NCBI RefSeq assembly: GCF_016786305.1
Contig: NZ_JADWYV010000004.1
From: Pseudofrankia nepalensis
GTDB lineage: Bacteria > Actinomycetota > Actinomycetes > Frankiales > Frankiaceae
Reading direction: 5' to 3' (one strand)
DNA: 64,000 nucleotides
Shown in pieces: positions 17,758 through 26,347 of the stretch. Under the pieces are notes generated by a model. That model saw nothing but the letters and a program-made list of their open reading frames with translations, ran no database searches and was not told the DNA's origin. Made by a program: the position numbers and the translations under genes. Numbering within the stretch: the first letter of the stretch is position 1; each line of letters begins with the position of its first letter.

Positions 17758-18004
17758 CCCGTACCAACCGTTCTCCCGGCTATTCCCCGAGCCCGACACC
17801 CGGCTCGGAACCCATAAGCCCCTTCACCTTCCCGCGCTATCACGCGACGGCATCACCCGGCCGGCCGGAAACGCGTCGAGCAGACGATTCACCGACCGAT
17901 TCACCGGGTCCGCCAACGCGACCGGCATCGCGGATGCGCGCGCCCCGACCGGCCGTCGCCGCCGCGCCAAGGCGGGACATCCGGCTCATCAAGGAGACAG
18001 CACG

Positions 18005-19309
18005 ATGGCTTCGAACGAGTCACGAATCGTCGATTTCGCGAGAAACGCGAGATTCTCGCACCCCACCTCACGGCGCTCGTTCCTCGCCGCCATGGGCGCC
18101 GCGGGCATCGCTCTGGGTATCGGCGCCTGCGGCTCCGACTCCGACTCGTCGGCCGCGCCCGCCGGCGCCGGCGGGAGCGGCGGCGACGACCTGGTCCGCA
18201 AGAGCACCTTCTCCCAGGTGACCACGCTGTCCAACGACTTCTTCGTCGCCTTCAACGAGGGCGGCAAGCAGGCGATGGCCGCGTTAGGGGTGAAGATGTC
18301 CACCCTGGAGGACCAGGGGAACGTCAACACCGCCATCGGGCAGGTCGGCAACGTGCGGACCTCCGGCGGGGCGTCGATCTTCGGCACCCCGGCGACCGAG
18401 GCCCAGGCGGCGGCCGTCACCAAGGCCTGCCAGTCCGCCGGCATCCTCTACGCCAGTTCCTACACCGCCCCGGCCTGGTACACCCCGGCCGACGCGGACA
18501 AGTGGGTCCGGTTCATGACACCGCCGTCCGTGAAGATCGCGGAGGCCACCGCGCGGGCGATGTTCGAGAAGGTCGGCGGCTCCGGCACGATCATCCACGT
18601 CCCGGGCCAGAAGGGCTCCTCCGCCGACGACCAGCGCACCGCGGGCCTGAACGCGGCGCTGAAGGACTTCCCGAACATCAAGATCGTCACCGCGTCGCCG
18701 GGCAACTGGACCTCCGAGGACGCCCGTACCTCGCTGACGAACATCCTGCCGTCGGTCAAGGACTTCGTCGGCGTCTTCGCCCAGAACGACAGCGAGGCCG
18801 CCGGCGTCATCGCGGCGCTGGACGCCCAGCGCATCACCGGCAAGATCGTCGTCGGGTTCGACGGCAACCGGCAGAACATCGAGTACATCGCCCAGGGCAA
18901 GCAGTACCTGACCAGCGCGACCATCGGCGGTCTGACCGCCGGCCTGCTCGGGATCACCGTCTTCGACGTGCTGAACGACGTCGAGTTCTCCCTCCCGGAG
19001 AAGTTCATCTCCCAGGGCGCGCTGCTGGTCACCCCCGAGTCCGCCGACAAGGTGCTGAGCACCGTCTACGCCGACAAGCTGCCGTTCGACTGGCAGCTGA
19101 TGAGCAAGGCCCTGCACCCGGACGACTGGGACCCGCAGACCCTGCTGAACCCGATCGACCCCAACGAGTTCTACAAGGGCGTCCCGCAGGACGAGTACAA
19201 GCTGAACTCCGCCTGGGCGTCCGCCGACATCGCCTCGGTGCGGACCACCTACGCGGACGCCTTCAAGTCGGGCCCGCTGTTCGAGTTCAAGGACAGCCTC
19301 GTCGCCTGA
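18005..19309 (+). CDS. Tat-exported sugar-type ABC substrate-binding lipoprotein
   Basis: This 434-residue extracellular receptor has a twin-arginine signal (TSRRSFLAAMG at residues 21-31) and a lipobox-like Cys (LGIGACGS) for membrane anchoring. The remainder is a periplasmic-binding-protein type 1 fold (Peripla_BP_4), with GVFAQNDSEAAGVIAAL and VGFDGNRQNIEYI in the sugar-binding style. Tat export is common for actinobacterial lipoproteins. AAGGAG lies 7 bases before the ATG. It is followed by its ATPase and permease genes. The ligand may be a sugar, polyol or another small hydroxylated compound. Confidence 0.92.
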   Translation: MASNESRIVDFARNARFSHPTSRRSFLAAMGAAGIALGIGACGSDSDSSAAPAGAGGSGGDDLVRKSTFSQVTTLSNDFFVAFNEGGKQAMAALGVKMSTLEDQGNVNTAIGQVGNVRTSGGASIFGTPATEAQAAAVTKACQSAGILYASSYTAPAWYTPADADKWVRFMTPPSVKIAEATARAMFEKVGGSGTIIHVPGQKGSSADDQRTAGLNAALKDFPNIKIVTASPGNWTSEDARTSLTNILPSVKDFVGVFAQNDSEAAGVIAALDAQRITGKIVVGFDGNRQNIEYIAQGKQYLTSATIGGLTAGLLGITVFDVLNDVEFSLPEKFISQGALLVTPESADKVLSTVYADKLPFDWQLMSKALHPDDWDPQTLLNPIDPNEFYKGVPQDEYKLNSAWASADIASVRTTYADAFKSGPLFEFKDSLVA

Positions 19310-19362
19310 CGGGCCAGGCAGGCAGAAAGGCCAAGCAGACAGAAAGAGGGGTGGAGCCAGCC

Positions 19363-20892
19363 GTGCCCACGCAGTCGACCGTCGCCCTTGCGGGGATCTC
19401 CAAGCGCTACGGTCCCGTCCAGGCGCTGCGCGACGTGTCCCTGACGGTGGGCACGGGCGAGGTGCTGGGCCTCATCGGCGAGAACGGCGCCGGCAAGTCG
19501 ACCCTGATCGGGGTGCTCAGCGGCACCGTCCGGCCGGACACCGGAACCATGACGGTGGGCGGCCGGGAGGCGCCGCTGGGCGACCCCCGGGCGCTCGGCG
19601 GCCTGGGTGTCGCCGTCGTGGTGCAGGAACAGGCCCTCGTCGAGTCGCTGCGCGTCTACGAGAACATCTACCTCGGCCGCGAGATCCGGACCGGTGGCCG
19701 GGGGCCCGGGCGCAAACGGCGGCTGCGGGCCGCCGCGACGGCGCTGCTGCGGGACATGCACGTCGACGACGTCAGGGCCGACGCCCTCGTCGCCGACCTG
19801 ACCTACCCGCAGCGCCAGCTCGTCGAGATCGCCAAGGCGTTCGCGGACGCCCGCACCGCGGACACCCCGCCGCTCATCCTGCTCGACGAACCGACCAGCG
19901 CCCTGTCCGAGCACGAGGCCGAGCTGCTGTTCTCGCTGATCGAGCGGTGGCGGGACCGGGCGTCGTTCATCTACGTCTCGCACATCCTGCCCGACGTGCT
20001 GCGCCTGTCCACCCGGCTGCTGGTGCTGCGGGACGGGCAGGTGGTCGACGACGTCCACAACGAGGGCGTCACCGACCGGCGGCTGCACGAGCTGATGGTC
20101 GGCCGGGAGCGCAGCGCTGACTACTACCGCGAGACCGACCAGACCGGCGCGAGCGCCACCGAGCCGATCCTCGAGATCAGGGGCGGATCGGTGGCCGGCG
20201 CGTTCACGGACGTGGACCTGGCGATCCGGCCCGGCGAGATCGTCGGCGTGGCGGGCGTGATCGGCTCCGGCAAGTCGGAGCTGGCCGCCGCGGTGGCCGG
20301 CGCGAGGTCGCTCGACGGCGGCTCGCTCACCGTCGACGGGCGCCGGCGCGACCGCTGGTCGGTCCGCCGGGCGGTGCGGGCCGGGGTCTGCTACGTCCCG
20401 CCGGAACGGGCCAACGACTCCCTTTTCGTCACGATGTCGGTGCGCGGCAACATCTCCATCGGCTTCCTCGACCTGCTCACCTCCCGCTGGTCCGGGCTGC
20501 TCCGGCTGCGGGACGAGCGCGGGCGGGCGGCCGGGCTGGCGTCGCGGCTGCGCATCAAGACGGACTCGCTGGCCACTCCCATCCGGGAGCTCTCCGGCGG
20601 GAACCAGCAGAAGGCGGTGTTCGCCCGCTGGCTGGCCCGCAAGGTCCGCGTGTTCGTGCTCGACGACCCCACCCGCGGGATCGACGTGGGCACCCGCGAA
20701 GAGATCTACACGATGATCCGCGGCCTGACCCGGGACGGCGTCGGCGTGCTGCTGTGCGCCGAGTCGCTGGAAGAGATCATCGGCCTGGCTGACCGGATCG
20801 TCGTGCTCAAGGACGGCCGGGTGACGGCCGAGATCGCGTCGCCCGCGACCAGCAAACCCACCGACGTCGACGTCATCAGTCACATGATGTGA
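19363..20892 (+). CDS. Sugar-type ABC importer ATPase with two nucleotide-binding domains
   Basis: This 509-residue RbsA/XylG-type ATPase has two ABC domains. Domain 1 has Walker A GENGAGKST and Walker B LILLDEPTSAL with a degenerate signature (LTYPQRQLVEIA). Domain 2 has GVIGSGKSE, the signature LSGGNQQKAVFARWLA and VFVLDDPTRGID. A GTG at 19363 is preferred because GGAG lies 6 bases upstream; an alternative GTG is at 19351. The gene energises uptake by the adjacent permease at the cytoplasmic membrane. Confidence 0.93.
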   Translation: MPTQSTVALAGISKRYGPVQALRDVSLTVGTGEVLGLIGENGAGKSTLIGVLSGTVRPDTGTMTVGGREAPLGDPRALGGLGVAVVVQEQALVESLRVYENIYLGREIRTGGRGPGRKRRLRAAATALLRDMHVDDVRADALVADLTYPQRQLVEIAKAFADARTADTPPLILLDEPTSALSEHEAELLFSLIERWRDRASFIYVSHILPDVLRLSTRLLVLRDGQVVDDVHNEGVTDRRLHELMVGRERSADYYRETDQTGASATEPILEIRGGSVAGAFTDVDLAIRPGEIVGVAGVIGSGKSELAAAVAGARSLDGGSLTVDGRRRDRWSVRRAVRAGVCYVPPERANDSLFVTMSVRGNISIGFLDLLTSRWSGLLRLRDERGRAAGLASRLRIKTDSLATPIRELSGGNQQKAVFARWLARKVRVFVLDDPTRGIDVGTREEIYTMIRGLTRDGVGVLLCAESLEEIIGLADRIVVLKDGRVTAEIASPATSKPTDVDVISHMM

Positions 20893-20899
20893 GGACCCC

Positions 20900-21949
20900 G
20901 TGACCCACAACTCGACCGATCTGGCGGCGCCGCAGGTCGCCGGCCCTCGGGGCGACCCCTCGGCGCCGCCCGACCGCTCCGGGCTCACCGCGCTCACCGC
21001 GGTCACCGCCACGCTGTCGCGCAGCCGCACGGTCGCCGTCCCGATCATCGCGCTGCTGGCGCTCATCATCTACTTCGGCAGCCAGAACTCGGCGTTCCTG
21101 TCGACCGACTCGGCGCAGAACATCCTGCGGCAGATGGCGTTCCTGACCGTCATCGCGCTCGCGGGAACGTTCGTCATCCTCATCGGCGGCATCGACCTGT
21201 CGGTGGCGGCGAACGCGACGCTGGCCGGCATCCTCATCGCCACCTGGATCGACTCGCTCGGCGGGCCGCTGGCGATCGTCGCCGTGCTCGCGGTCGGCGG
21301 TCTGGTGGGCCTGGTCAACGGGCTCATCACCACCATGTTGCGGGTTCCGTCGTTCCTGGTGACGCTGGGAATGATGTCGGTCCTCAACGGAGTCTCGAAC
21401 ACGATCTCCGACGGCGGCCCGGTGGCCTTCAGCTCCGGGCTGCTGCACACGCTCGTCAACGAGTCGTCGATCCCCGGCATCCCGAACGGCGCGCTCATCG
21501 CCCTGGTGCTGACGGCACTGCTGACCGTGCTCGCGTTCGCCTCCTCGTTCGGCCGGCACCTCTACGCGGTGGGCGGCAACGAGCGTGCCGCGCGGCTGTC
21601 CGGCGTGCGGGTGCAGGCCGTGAAGCTGCTGGTCTTCGCGCTCGCCGGGGTCATCGCGGCCGTCGCCGGCATCATCTTCACCGGCCAGGCCAGCACCGGC
21701 GTGCCGCTCGGCGCCGACCCCAGCCTGCTGAACTCGATCGCGGCGATCGTCGTCGGTGGCACCGCGCTGTCCGGCGGCGTCGGCGGGCCGCACCGCACCC
21801 TGCTCGGCGCGCTGGTCATCGTCATCCTCGGCGCCGGCATGGACATCACCGCCGTCGACCCGTACACGCAGCTCATCGTCAAGGGCGCGGTGGTCATCGC
21901 GGCCGTCGCGATCACCATCGACCGCCGCCGCTATGGACTGATCAAATGA
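20900..21949 (+). CDS. Sugar-type ABC importer permease
   Basis: This 349-residue RbsC-like permease has about eight to ten hydrophobic helices. It carries the family segments LIGGIDLSVAANATLAG (around residue 97), FLVTLGMMSVLNG and YAVGGNERAARLSGVRV (the cytoplasmic coupling loop). The first 40 residues are a polar cytosolic extension. A GTG start follows the ATPase stop by 7 bases with GAGG upstream, and its stop overlaps the start of the next SDR by 4 bases. The overlap ties uptake to the mycofactocin-type dehydrogenases. Confidence 0.93.
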   Translation: MTHNSTDLAAPQVAGPRGDPSAPPDRSGLTALTAVTATLSRSRTVAVPIIALLALIIYFGSQNSAFLSTDSAQNILRQMAFLTVIALAGTFVILIGGIDLSVAANATLAGILIATWIDSLGGPLAIVAVLAVGGLVGLVNGLITTMLRVPSFLVTLGMMSVLNGVSNTISDGGPVAFSSGLLHTLVNESSIPGIPNGALIALVLTALLTVLAFASSFGRHLYAVGGNERAARLSGVRVQAVKLLVFALAGVIAAVAGIIFTGQASTGVPLGADPSLLNSIAAIVVGGTALSGGVGGPHRTLLGALVIVILGAGMDITAVDPYTQLIVKGAVVIAAVAITIDRRRYGLIK

Positions 21950-22788
21950 GCGCGGGCAGCGGGCGGGTAGCCGGCAAGGTCGCCCTGATCACCGGCGCCG
22001 CGCGCGGGCAGGGCCGCGCCCACGCCGTCCGGCTGGCCTCCGAAGGCGCCGACATCATCGCGCTCGACGCCTGCGCGCCGATGAGCACCGTGCCCTACCG
22101 GCTCGCCGGCGAGGCGGAGCTGGCCGAGACCGCCGCGCTGGTCGAGGCGCTGGGCCAGCGGGTCGTCGCCCGCCGCGCGGACGTGCGCGACCTGGCCGCG
22201 GTGACGGCCGCCGTCGACGAGGGGGTCGCCGAGCTCGGCCGGCTCGACATCGTCGTCGCCAACGCGGGTGTCAACACGCCGGCGCCCATGGTGGAGATGA
22301 CCGAACAGATCTGGCTGGAGATCATCGACGTCGACCTGAACGGCGTCTGGCGCACCTGCCGCGCGGCCATCCCCCATGTCATCGCCGGCGGCCGGGGCGG
22401 CGCGATCATCCTCACCAGCTCCGCGGCCGGGCTGAAGGCCTACGCCAACATCGCGCACTACACGGCGGCCAAGCACGGCGTCGTCGGCCTGATGAAGACC
22501 CTCGCCCAGGAGCTGGCGCCGCACCGGATCAGGGTCACGACGGTGAACCCCACCCAGGTCGACACCCCGATGATCATGAACGAGCCGATGTACCGGCTGT
22601 TCTGCCCGGAGGTCGACAACCCCACCCGGGCGGACTTCGCGCCGGTGTCGCGGGCGATGAACGCGCTGCCGATCCCCTGGGTCGAGCCCGAGGACGTCAG
22701 CAACGCGGTCCTCTTCCTCGCCTCCGACGAAGCCCGGTACATCACCGGGGTCGCCCTGCCGGTCGACGCCGGCGTACTGGTCAAGTGA
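21946..22788 (+). CDS. Mycofactocin-coupled SDR oxidoreductase (copy 1)
   Basis: This 280-residue SDR shows the hallmark of the mycofactocin-dependent subfamily (TIGR03971): TGAARGQGRAHAVRLA followed by EGADIIALDAC. It also has VVANAGVN and the catalytic YTAAKHGVVGLMK. Members hold NAD tightly and pass electrons to the peptide-derived cofactor mycofactocin. No mft biosynthesis genes are in the window. It is coupled to the permease by a 4-base overlap, which suggests it oxidises the imported substrate, probably an alcohol or diol; that substrate class is inferred. Confidence 0.9.
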   Translation: MSAGSGRVAGKVALITGAARGQGRAHAVRLASEGADIIALDACAPMSTVPYRLAGEAELAETAALVEALGQRVVARRADVRDLAAVTAAVDEGVAELGRLDIVVANAGVNTPAPMVEMTEQIWLEIIDVDLNGVWRTCRAAIPHVIAGGRGGAIILTSSAAGLKAYANIAHYTAAKHGVVGLMKTLAQELAPHRIRVTTVNPTQVDTPMIMNEPMYRLFCPEVDNPTRADFAPVSRAMNALPIPWVEPEDVSNAVLFLASDEARYITGVALPVDAGVLVK

Positions 22789-22811
22789 CATCACGACGCA
22801 AGGAGGCGGAC

Positions 22812-23645
22812 ATGGCGGGCCGAGTCGACGGCAAGGTCGCGTTCATCACCGGGGCGGCCCGGGGGCAGGGCCGCAGCCACGCGGTGCGCCTGGCCGAGGA
22901 GGGCGCCGACATCATCGCGGTCGACCTGTGCGCCGAGGTCGAGACCACCGACTACGCGGGGGCGACCCCGGACGATCTCGCCGAGACCGTCGCGATGGTC
23001 GAGAAGGTCGGCCGCAGGATCGTCGCGGCCGAGGCGGACGTGCGCGACACCGAGTCGCTGCGCGCCGCGCTCGACCGCGGGGTCGCGGAGCTCGGCCGGC
23101 TCGACATCGTCGTCGCCAACGCCGGCATCCTGTCGAACGGCCCGTCCCACGAGCTGACCGAGCAGACGTGGGGCGAGATGATCGACATCAACCTGAGCGG
23201 GGTGTGGCGCACCTGCAAGGTCGCCATCCCGCACCTGGTGGCCACCGGCGACGGCGGTTCGGTCATCCTGGTCAGCTCGGTCGCCGGGCTGCGTTCCTAC
23301 TCGGGCGTCAGCCACTACGTCTCGGCCAAGCACGGCGTCGTCGGCCTGATGAAGACCCTGGCCCAGGAGCTCGCCCCGCACCGCGTCCGGGTCAACACCG
23401 TGAACCCGACCCAGGTCGACACCCCGATGATCCAGAACGAGAGCATGTACCACCTCTTCTGCCCGGACATCCCCAACCCCACCCGGGAGGACTTCGGCAA
23501 GGCGTCGTCGGACACGATCCTGCTGCCGATCGACTGGGTCGAGTCGATCGACGTGAGCAACGCCGTCCTCTTCCTCGCCTCGGAGGAGGCCCGCTACATC
23601 ACCGGGGTGGCCCTGCCGATCGACGCCGGCGCCCTGGTGCTCTGA
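22812..23645 (+). CDS. Mycofactocin-coupled SDR oxidoreductase (copy 2)
   Basis: This 277-residue paralogue of the preceding enzyme has the same signature (TGAARGQGRSHAVRLA, EGADIIAVDLC), NAG and YVSAKHG motifs, and nearly identical VNPTQVDTPMI and ITGVALP segments. The two probably act in sequence or on different stereoisomers. The ATG at 22812 was chosen because AAGGAGG lies 5 bases upstream; a longer reading from 22785 overlaps the previous gene. It is the last gene of the rightward operon, which ends at the G/C homopolymer hairpin. Confidence 0.9.
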   Translation: MAGRVDGKVAFITGAARGQGRSHAVRLAEEGADIIAVDLCAEVETTDYAGATPDDLAETVAMVEKVGRRIVAAEADVRDTESLRAALDRGVAELGRLDIVVANAGILSNGPSHELTEQTWGEMIDINLSGVWRTCKVAIPHLVATGDGGSVILVSSVAGLRSYSGVSHYVSAKHGVVGLMKTLAQELAPHRVRVNTVNPTQVDTPMIQNESMYHLFCPDIPNPTREDFGKASSDTILLPIDWVESIDVSNAVLFLASEEARYITGVALPIDAGALVL

Positions 23646-23667
23646 CCGGTCAGCTGACCGCGGACGC

Positions 23668-23719
<52 letters not shown>

Positions 23720-23750
23720 ACGACGGTGCTTCGCCTGGTCCGTCGGGTTC

Positions 23751-25844
23751 CTAGCCGACGAACCTCGCCACGGCCTCACGGGTGACGTGAGCCGGGGCTT
23801 CGCCGTGACGGTCGAAGGGCATCGAATACGTCGCCCTGCCCTGGGTGCGGGAACGCAGGACACCGACGTAACCGAACATCTCCGCCAGGGGAACGGCGGC
23901 CCAGACCATCCGGGCGCCGCGACGTTCGTCCAGGGCGCGGACGGTGCCCCGGCGGGCGACGAGGTCGCCGACGACGTCACCCAGGTACTCCGGTGGCGTC
24001 ACGACCTCGACGGACATCACCGGCTCGAGCAGCACCGGGCTGGCCTGGCGGACCGCGATCCTGAACGCCATGGCGGCGGCGGCGCGGAACGCCAGGTCGG
24101 ACGAGTCCTTCTCGTGGTACTGCCCGTCGACGAGCTCCACCCGAACCCCGACGACTGGATGGCCGGTCAGCACTCCGGCCTGCATCGCGTCGCCGACGCC
24201 AGCCTCGACGGCCGGGATGTACTCCTTCGGCACCGCGCCCCCCGTGACGAGGTTGTGGAACTCGTACGTCGGATCGTCCGGGCTGGAACGTGGCAGCGGC
24301 AGCAGGTTGAGGACGACCTTCGCATACTGCCCGCGCCCTCCGTCCTGTTTCTTGTGCATGTATGTCACCTGTTCCACGGCCCGGCCGATGGTCTCCCGGT
24401 ACGACACCCGCGGGGCGCCGGTGGTGACCTCGACGCCGAACTCGGCGCGCATCCGCTCGACCAGTACCTGCAGGTGCAGCTCGCCCATGCCGGACAGAAT
24501 GGTCTGCCCGGTCTCCGGATCCCGGTGGGCCCGGAACGTCGGGTCCTCGGCGGCGAGATTCGCGATCGTCGCCGAGAGCCCGTCGGCGTCGGCCTTGCTC
24601 CTGGGCTCGACCGCGACCGCGAGCACCGGTTCCGGGAACGTCATGGACTCCAGCAGCACCTGATGCGCCGGGTCGCACAGGGTGTCGCCGGTCGTCGTGT
24701 GCCTGAGGCCCTGCACGGCGACGATCTCACCGGCTGTCGCCGTCGCCCGTTCGGTGCGGCGGTCGGCGTGCATCTGGTAGATCTTGCCGATCCTTTCCTT
24801 CCGGTCCCGGGTCGTGTTCATCACCTGAGTGCCTCCGGTCACCTGCCCGGAATAGAGCCTGAGATACGTGAGCCTGCCGAGGTGCCGGTCGACCTGCACC
24901 TTGAACGCGAGCGCGGTGAACGGCTGGTCCGGCGCGCACGGACGTTCCACGGCGGGCCGTCCGTCCAAGGTCGTGCCAGGTACCGGCGGTACGTCCAGCG
25001 GGCTCGGCAGGTAGTCGACGATCGCGTCCAGCAGTGGCTGCACCCCCTTGTTCTTGAACGCGGACCCGCACAGCACCGGGTTGGCCGCGCCGGAGATCGT
25101 GGCGCGGCGGATGCCGGCGTTGATCTCGGCGGCCGTCAGGTCGGCGCCGGCGAGATAGCGCTCCAGCACCGTGTCGTCCACCGCGGCCAGGGCCTCCAGC
25201 AGCTGTTCCCGGTGGTGGCGGGCCTCCTCCCGTAGCCGGGCCGGGATCTCGCCGACGACGAGGTCGTCGCCGGGCCAGGTCAGCGCGGTCATCTCCACCA
25301 GGTCGACGACGCCGGCGAAGTCCGGCCCGACGCCGATCGGCAACTGCGTCACCAGCGGGGTGACGCCGAGCCGGTCGACCATCATCTCGACGCAGCGGAA
25401 GAGGTTGGCGCCGACCCGGTCCATCTTGTTGACGAAGCAGATGCGCGGTACGTGGTACCTGTCGGCCTGCCGCCACACGTTCTCGGTCTGCGGTTCGACA
25501 CCGGCGACCCCGTCGTAGGCGGTGACGCAGCCGTCGAGAACCCGCAGCGACCGTTCCACCTCCACGGTGAAATCCACGTGGCCGGGGGTGTCGATGATCT
25601 GGATGGTGTGGTCACGCCATTCACAGCGGGTCGCCGCCGCGGTGATCGTGATGCCTCGGTCCCGTTCCTGCGCGGTGGTGTCCATGACCGTCGTGCCGTC
25701 GTGGACCTCGCCCATCTTGTGGGTGGTGCCGGTGTAGAACAGGATCCGCTCGGTCATGGTGGTCTTGCCGGCGTCGATGTGGGCCATGATGCCGATGGTG
25801 CGAAGCCGTGCCAGGCCGGTGTGGTCGGTGCGTGCCGGTGTCAT
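23751..25844 (-). CDS. Elongation factor G paralogue (translational GTPase)
   Basis: This 697-residue protein is full length, with all GTPase motifs: AHIDAGKTT (G1), RGITITAA (G2), DTPGHVD (G3) and NKMD (G4), followed by domains II-V. It catalyses ribosome translocation or recycling. It is not next to rpsL, rpsG or tuf as the housekeeping fusA usually is, so it is probably the second EF-G copy. Such copies in actinobacteria can be stress-, antibiotic- or recycling-specialised. The start at 25844 has GGGAG about 9 bases upstream. A 35-codon ORF lies in its 5' leader region. Confidence 0.9.
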   Translation of the reverse strand: MTPARTDHTGLARLRTIGIMAHIDAGKTTMTERILFYTGTTHKMGEVHDGTTVMDTTAQERDRGITITAAATRCEWRDHTIQIIDTPGHVDFTVEVERSLRVLDGCVTAYDGVAGVEPQTENVWRQADRYHVPRICFVNKMDRVGANLFRCVEMMVDRLGVTPLVTQLPIGVGPDFAGVVDLVEMTALTWPGDDLVVGEIPARLREEARHHREQLLEALAAVDDTVLERYLAGADLTAAEINAGIRRATISGAANPVLCGSAFKNKGVQPLLDAIVDYLPSPLDVPPVPGTTLDGRPAVERPCAPDQPFTALAFKVQVDRHLGRLTYLRLYSGQVTGGTQVMNTTRDRKERIGKIYQMHADRRTERATATAGEIVAVQGLRHTTTGDTLCDPAHQVLLESMTFPEPVLAVAVEPRSKADADGLSATIANLAAEDPTFRAHRDPETGQTILSGMGELHLQVLVERMRAEFGVEVTTGAPRVSYRETIGRAVEQVTYMHKKQDGGRGQYAKVVLNLLPLPRSSPDDPTYEFHNLVTGGAVPKEYIPAVEAGVGDAMQAGVLTGHPVVGVRVELVDGQYHEKDSSDLAFRAAAAMAFRIAVRQASPVLLEPVMSVEVVTPPEYLGDVVGDLVARRGTVRALDERRGARMVWAAVPLAEMFGYVGVLRSRTQGRATYSMPFDRHGEAPAHVTREAVARFVG

Positions 25845-25984
25845 CGCGGGTTCTCCCAGAACGTGTTCGTGATCAATGGACACGTGGGAGCCCGCGGTCA
25901 GGCGGACGGGACGCGGAAACCCCCCGGCCGAAGCCGGGACGGGGCGCGCGTCGATACGGCGGTTGTGGCGAGACGCCGCCGGGC

Positions 25985-26092
25985 CTAACCGCGGGCGGCG
26001 ATGGATGCCAGCGTGAACCGGTGCAGCATGCGCCCGACCGGCAGCGCGGCCCGACGGGCCGCGTCGCGGTGACGGGGGCGCGGGGCTGTCAT
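25985..26092 (-). CDS. Possible 35-aa leader ORF upstream of the EF-G paralogue
   Basis: A short ORF starts at an ATG preceded by GGAG with 7-base spacing and encodes a basic peptide beginning MTAPRPRHRDAARR, with LPVGRMLHRF in the middle. It lies on the same strand, about 140 bases before the EF-G start codon. No homologue is recognised. It could be a translated leader controlling the GTPase gene, or a chance ORF; codon bias is too weak to decide. Confidence 0.3.
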   Translation of the reverse strand: MTAPRPRHRDAARRAALPVGRMLHRFTLASIAARG

Positions 26093-26324
26093 CTCCGGTC
26101 TCCACTCCTCGCGGTTTCGCGTCATGCTAAGGGCGACAATCGACCATGTCGACCCGTTTTTTCGGGTTTGCCCGCAAGCCCGGCCGCCGGCGGGCCCGGC
26201 CGGGTCGTCACCGCCCCACGCGCACCGGAGCGACCACGGAACGGCCTCGCGGTTACGGCGTGCGCCGGGCCTCGGCCTTCCCCCGTCCCTGCCTCCCCCT
26301 TCAGGCGGCGGGAACGGGGAGCAC

Positions 26325-26347
26325 GAGACCCGCCGGGCCAGGGTCTC
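26325..26347 (-). terminator. Hairpin at the end of the amidohydrolase gene
   Basis: GAGACCC and GGGTCTC arms with a 9-base loop overlap the amidohydrolase stop codon. This would be a compact terminator for the leftward gene. Confidence 0.4.
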
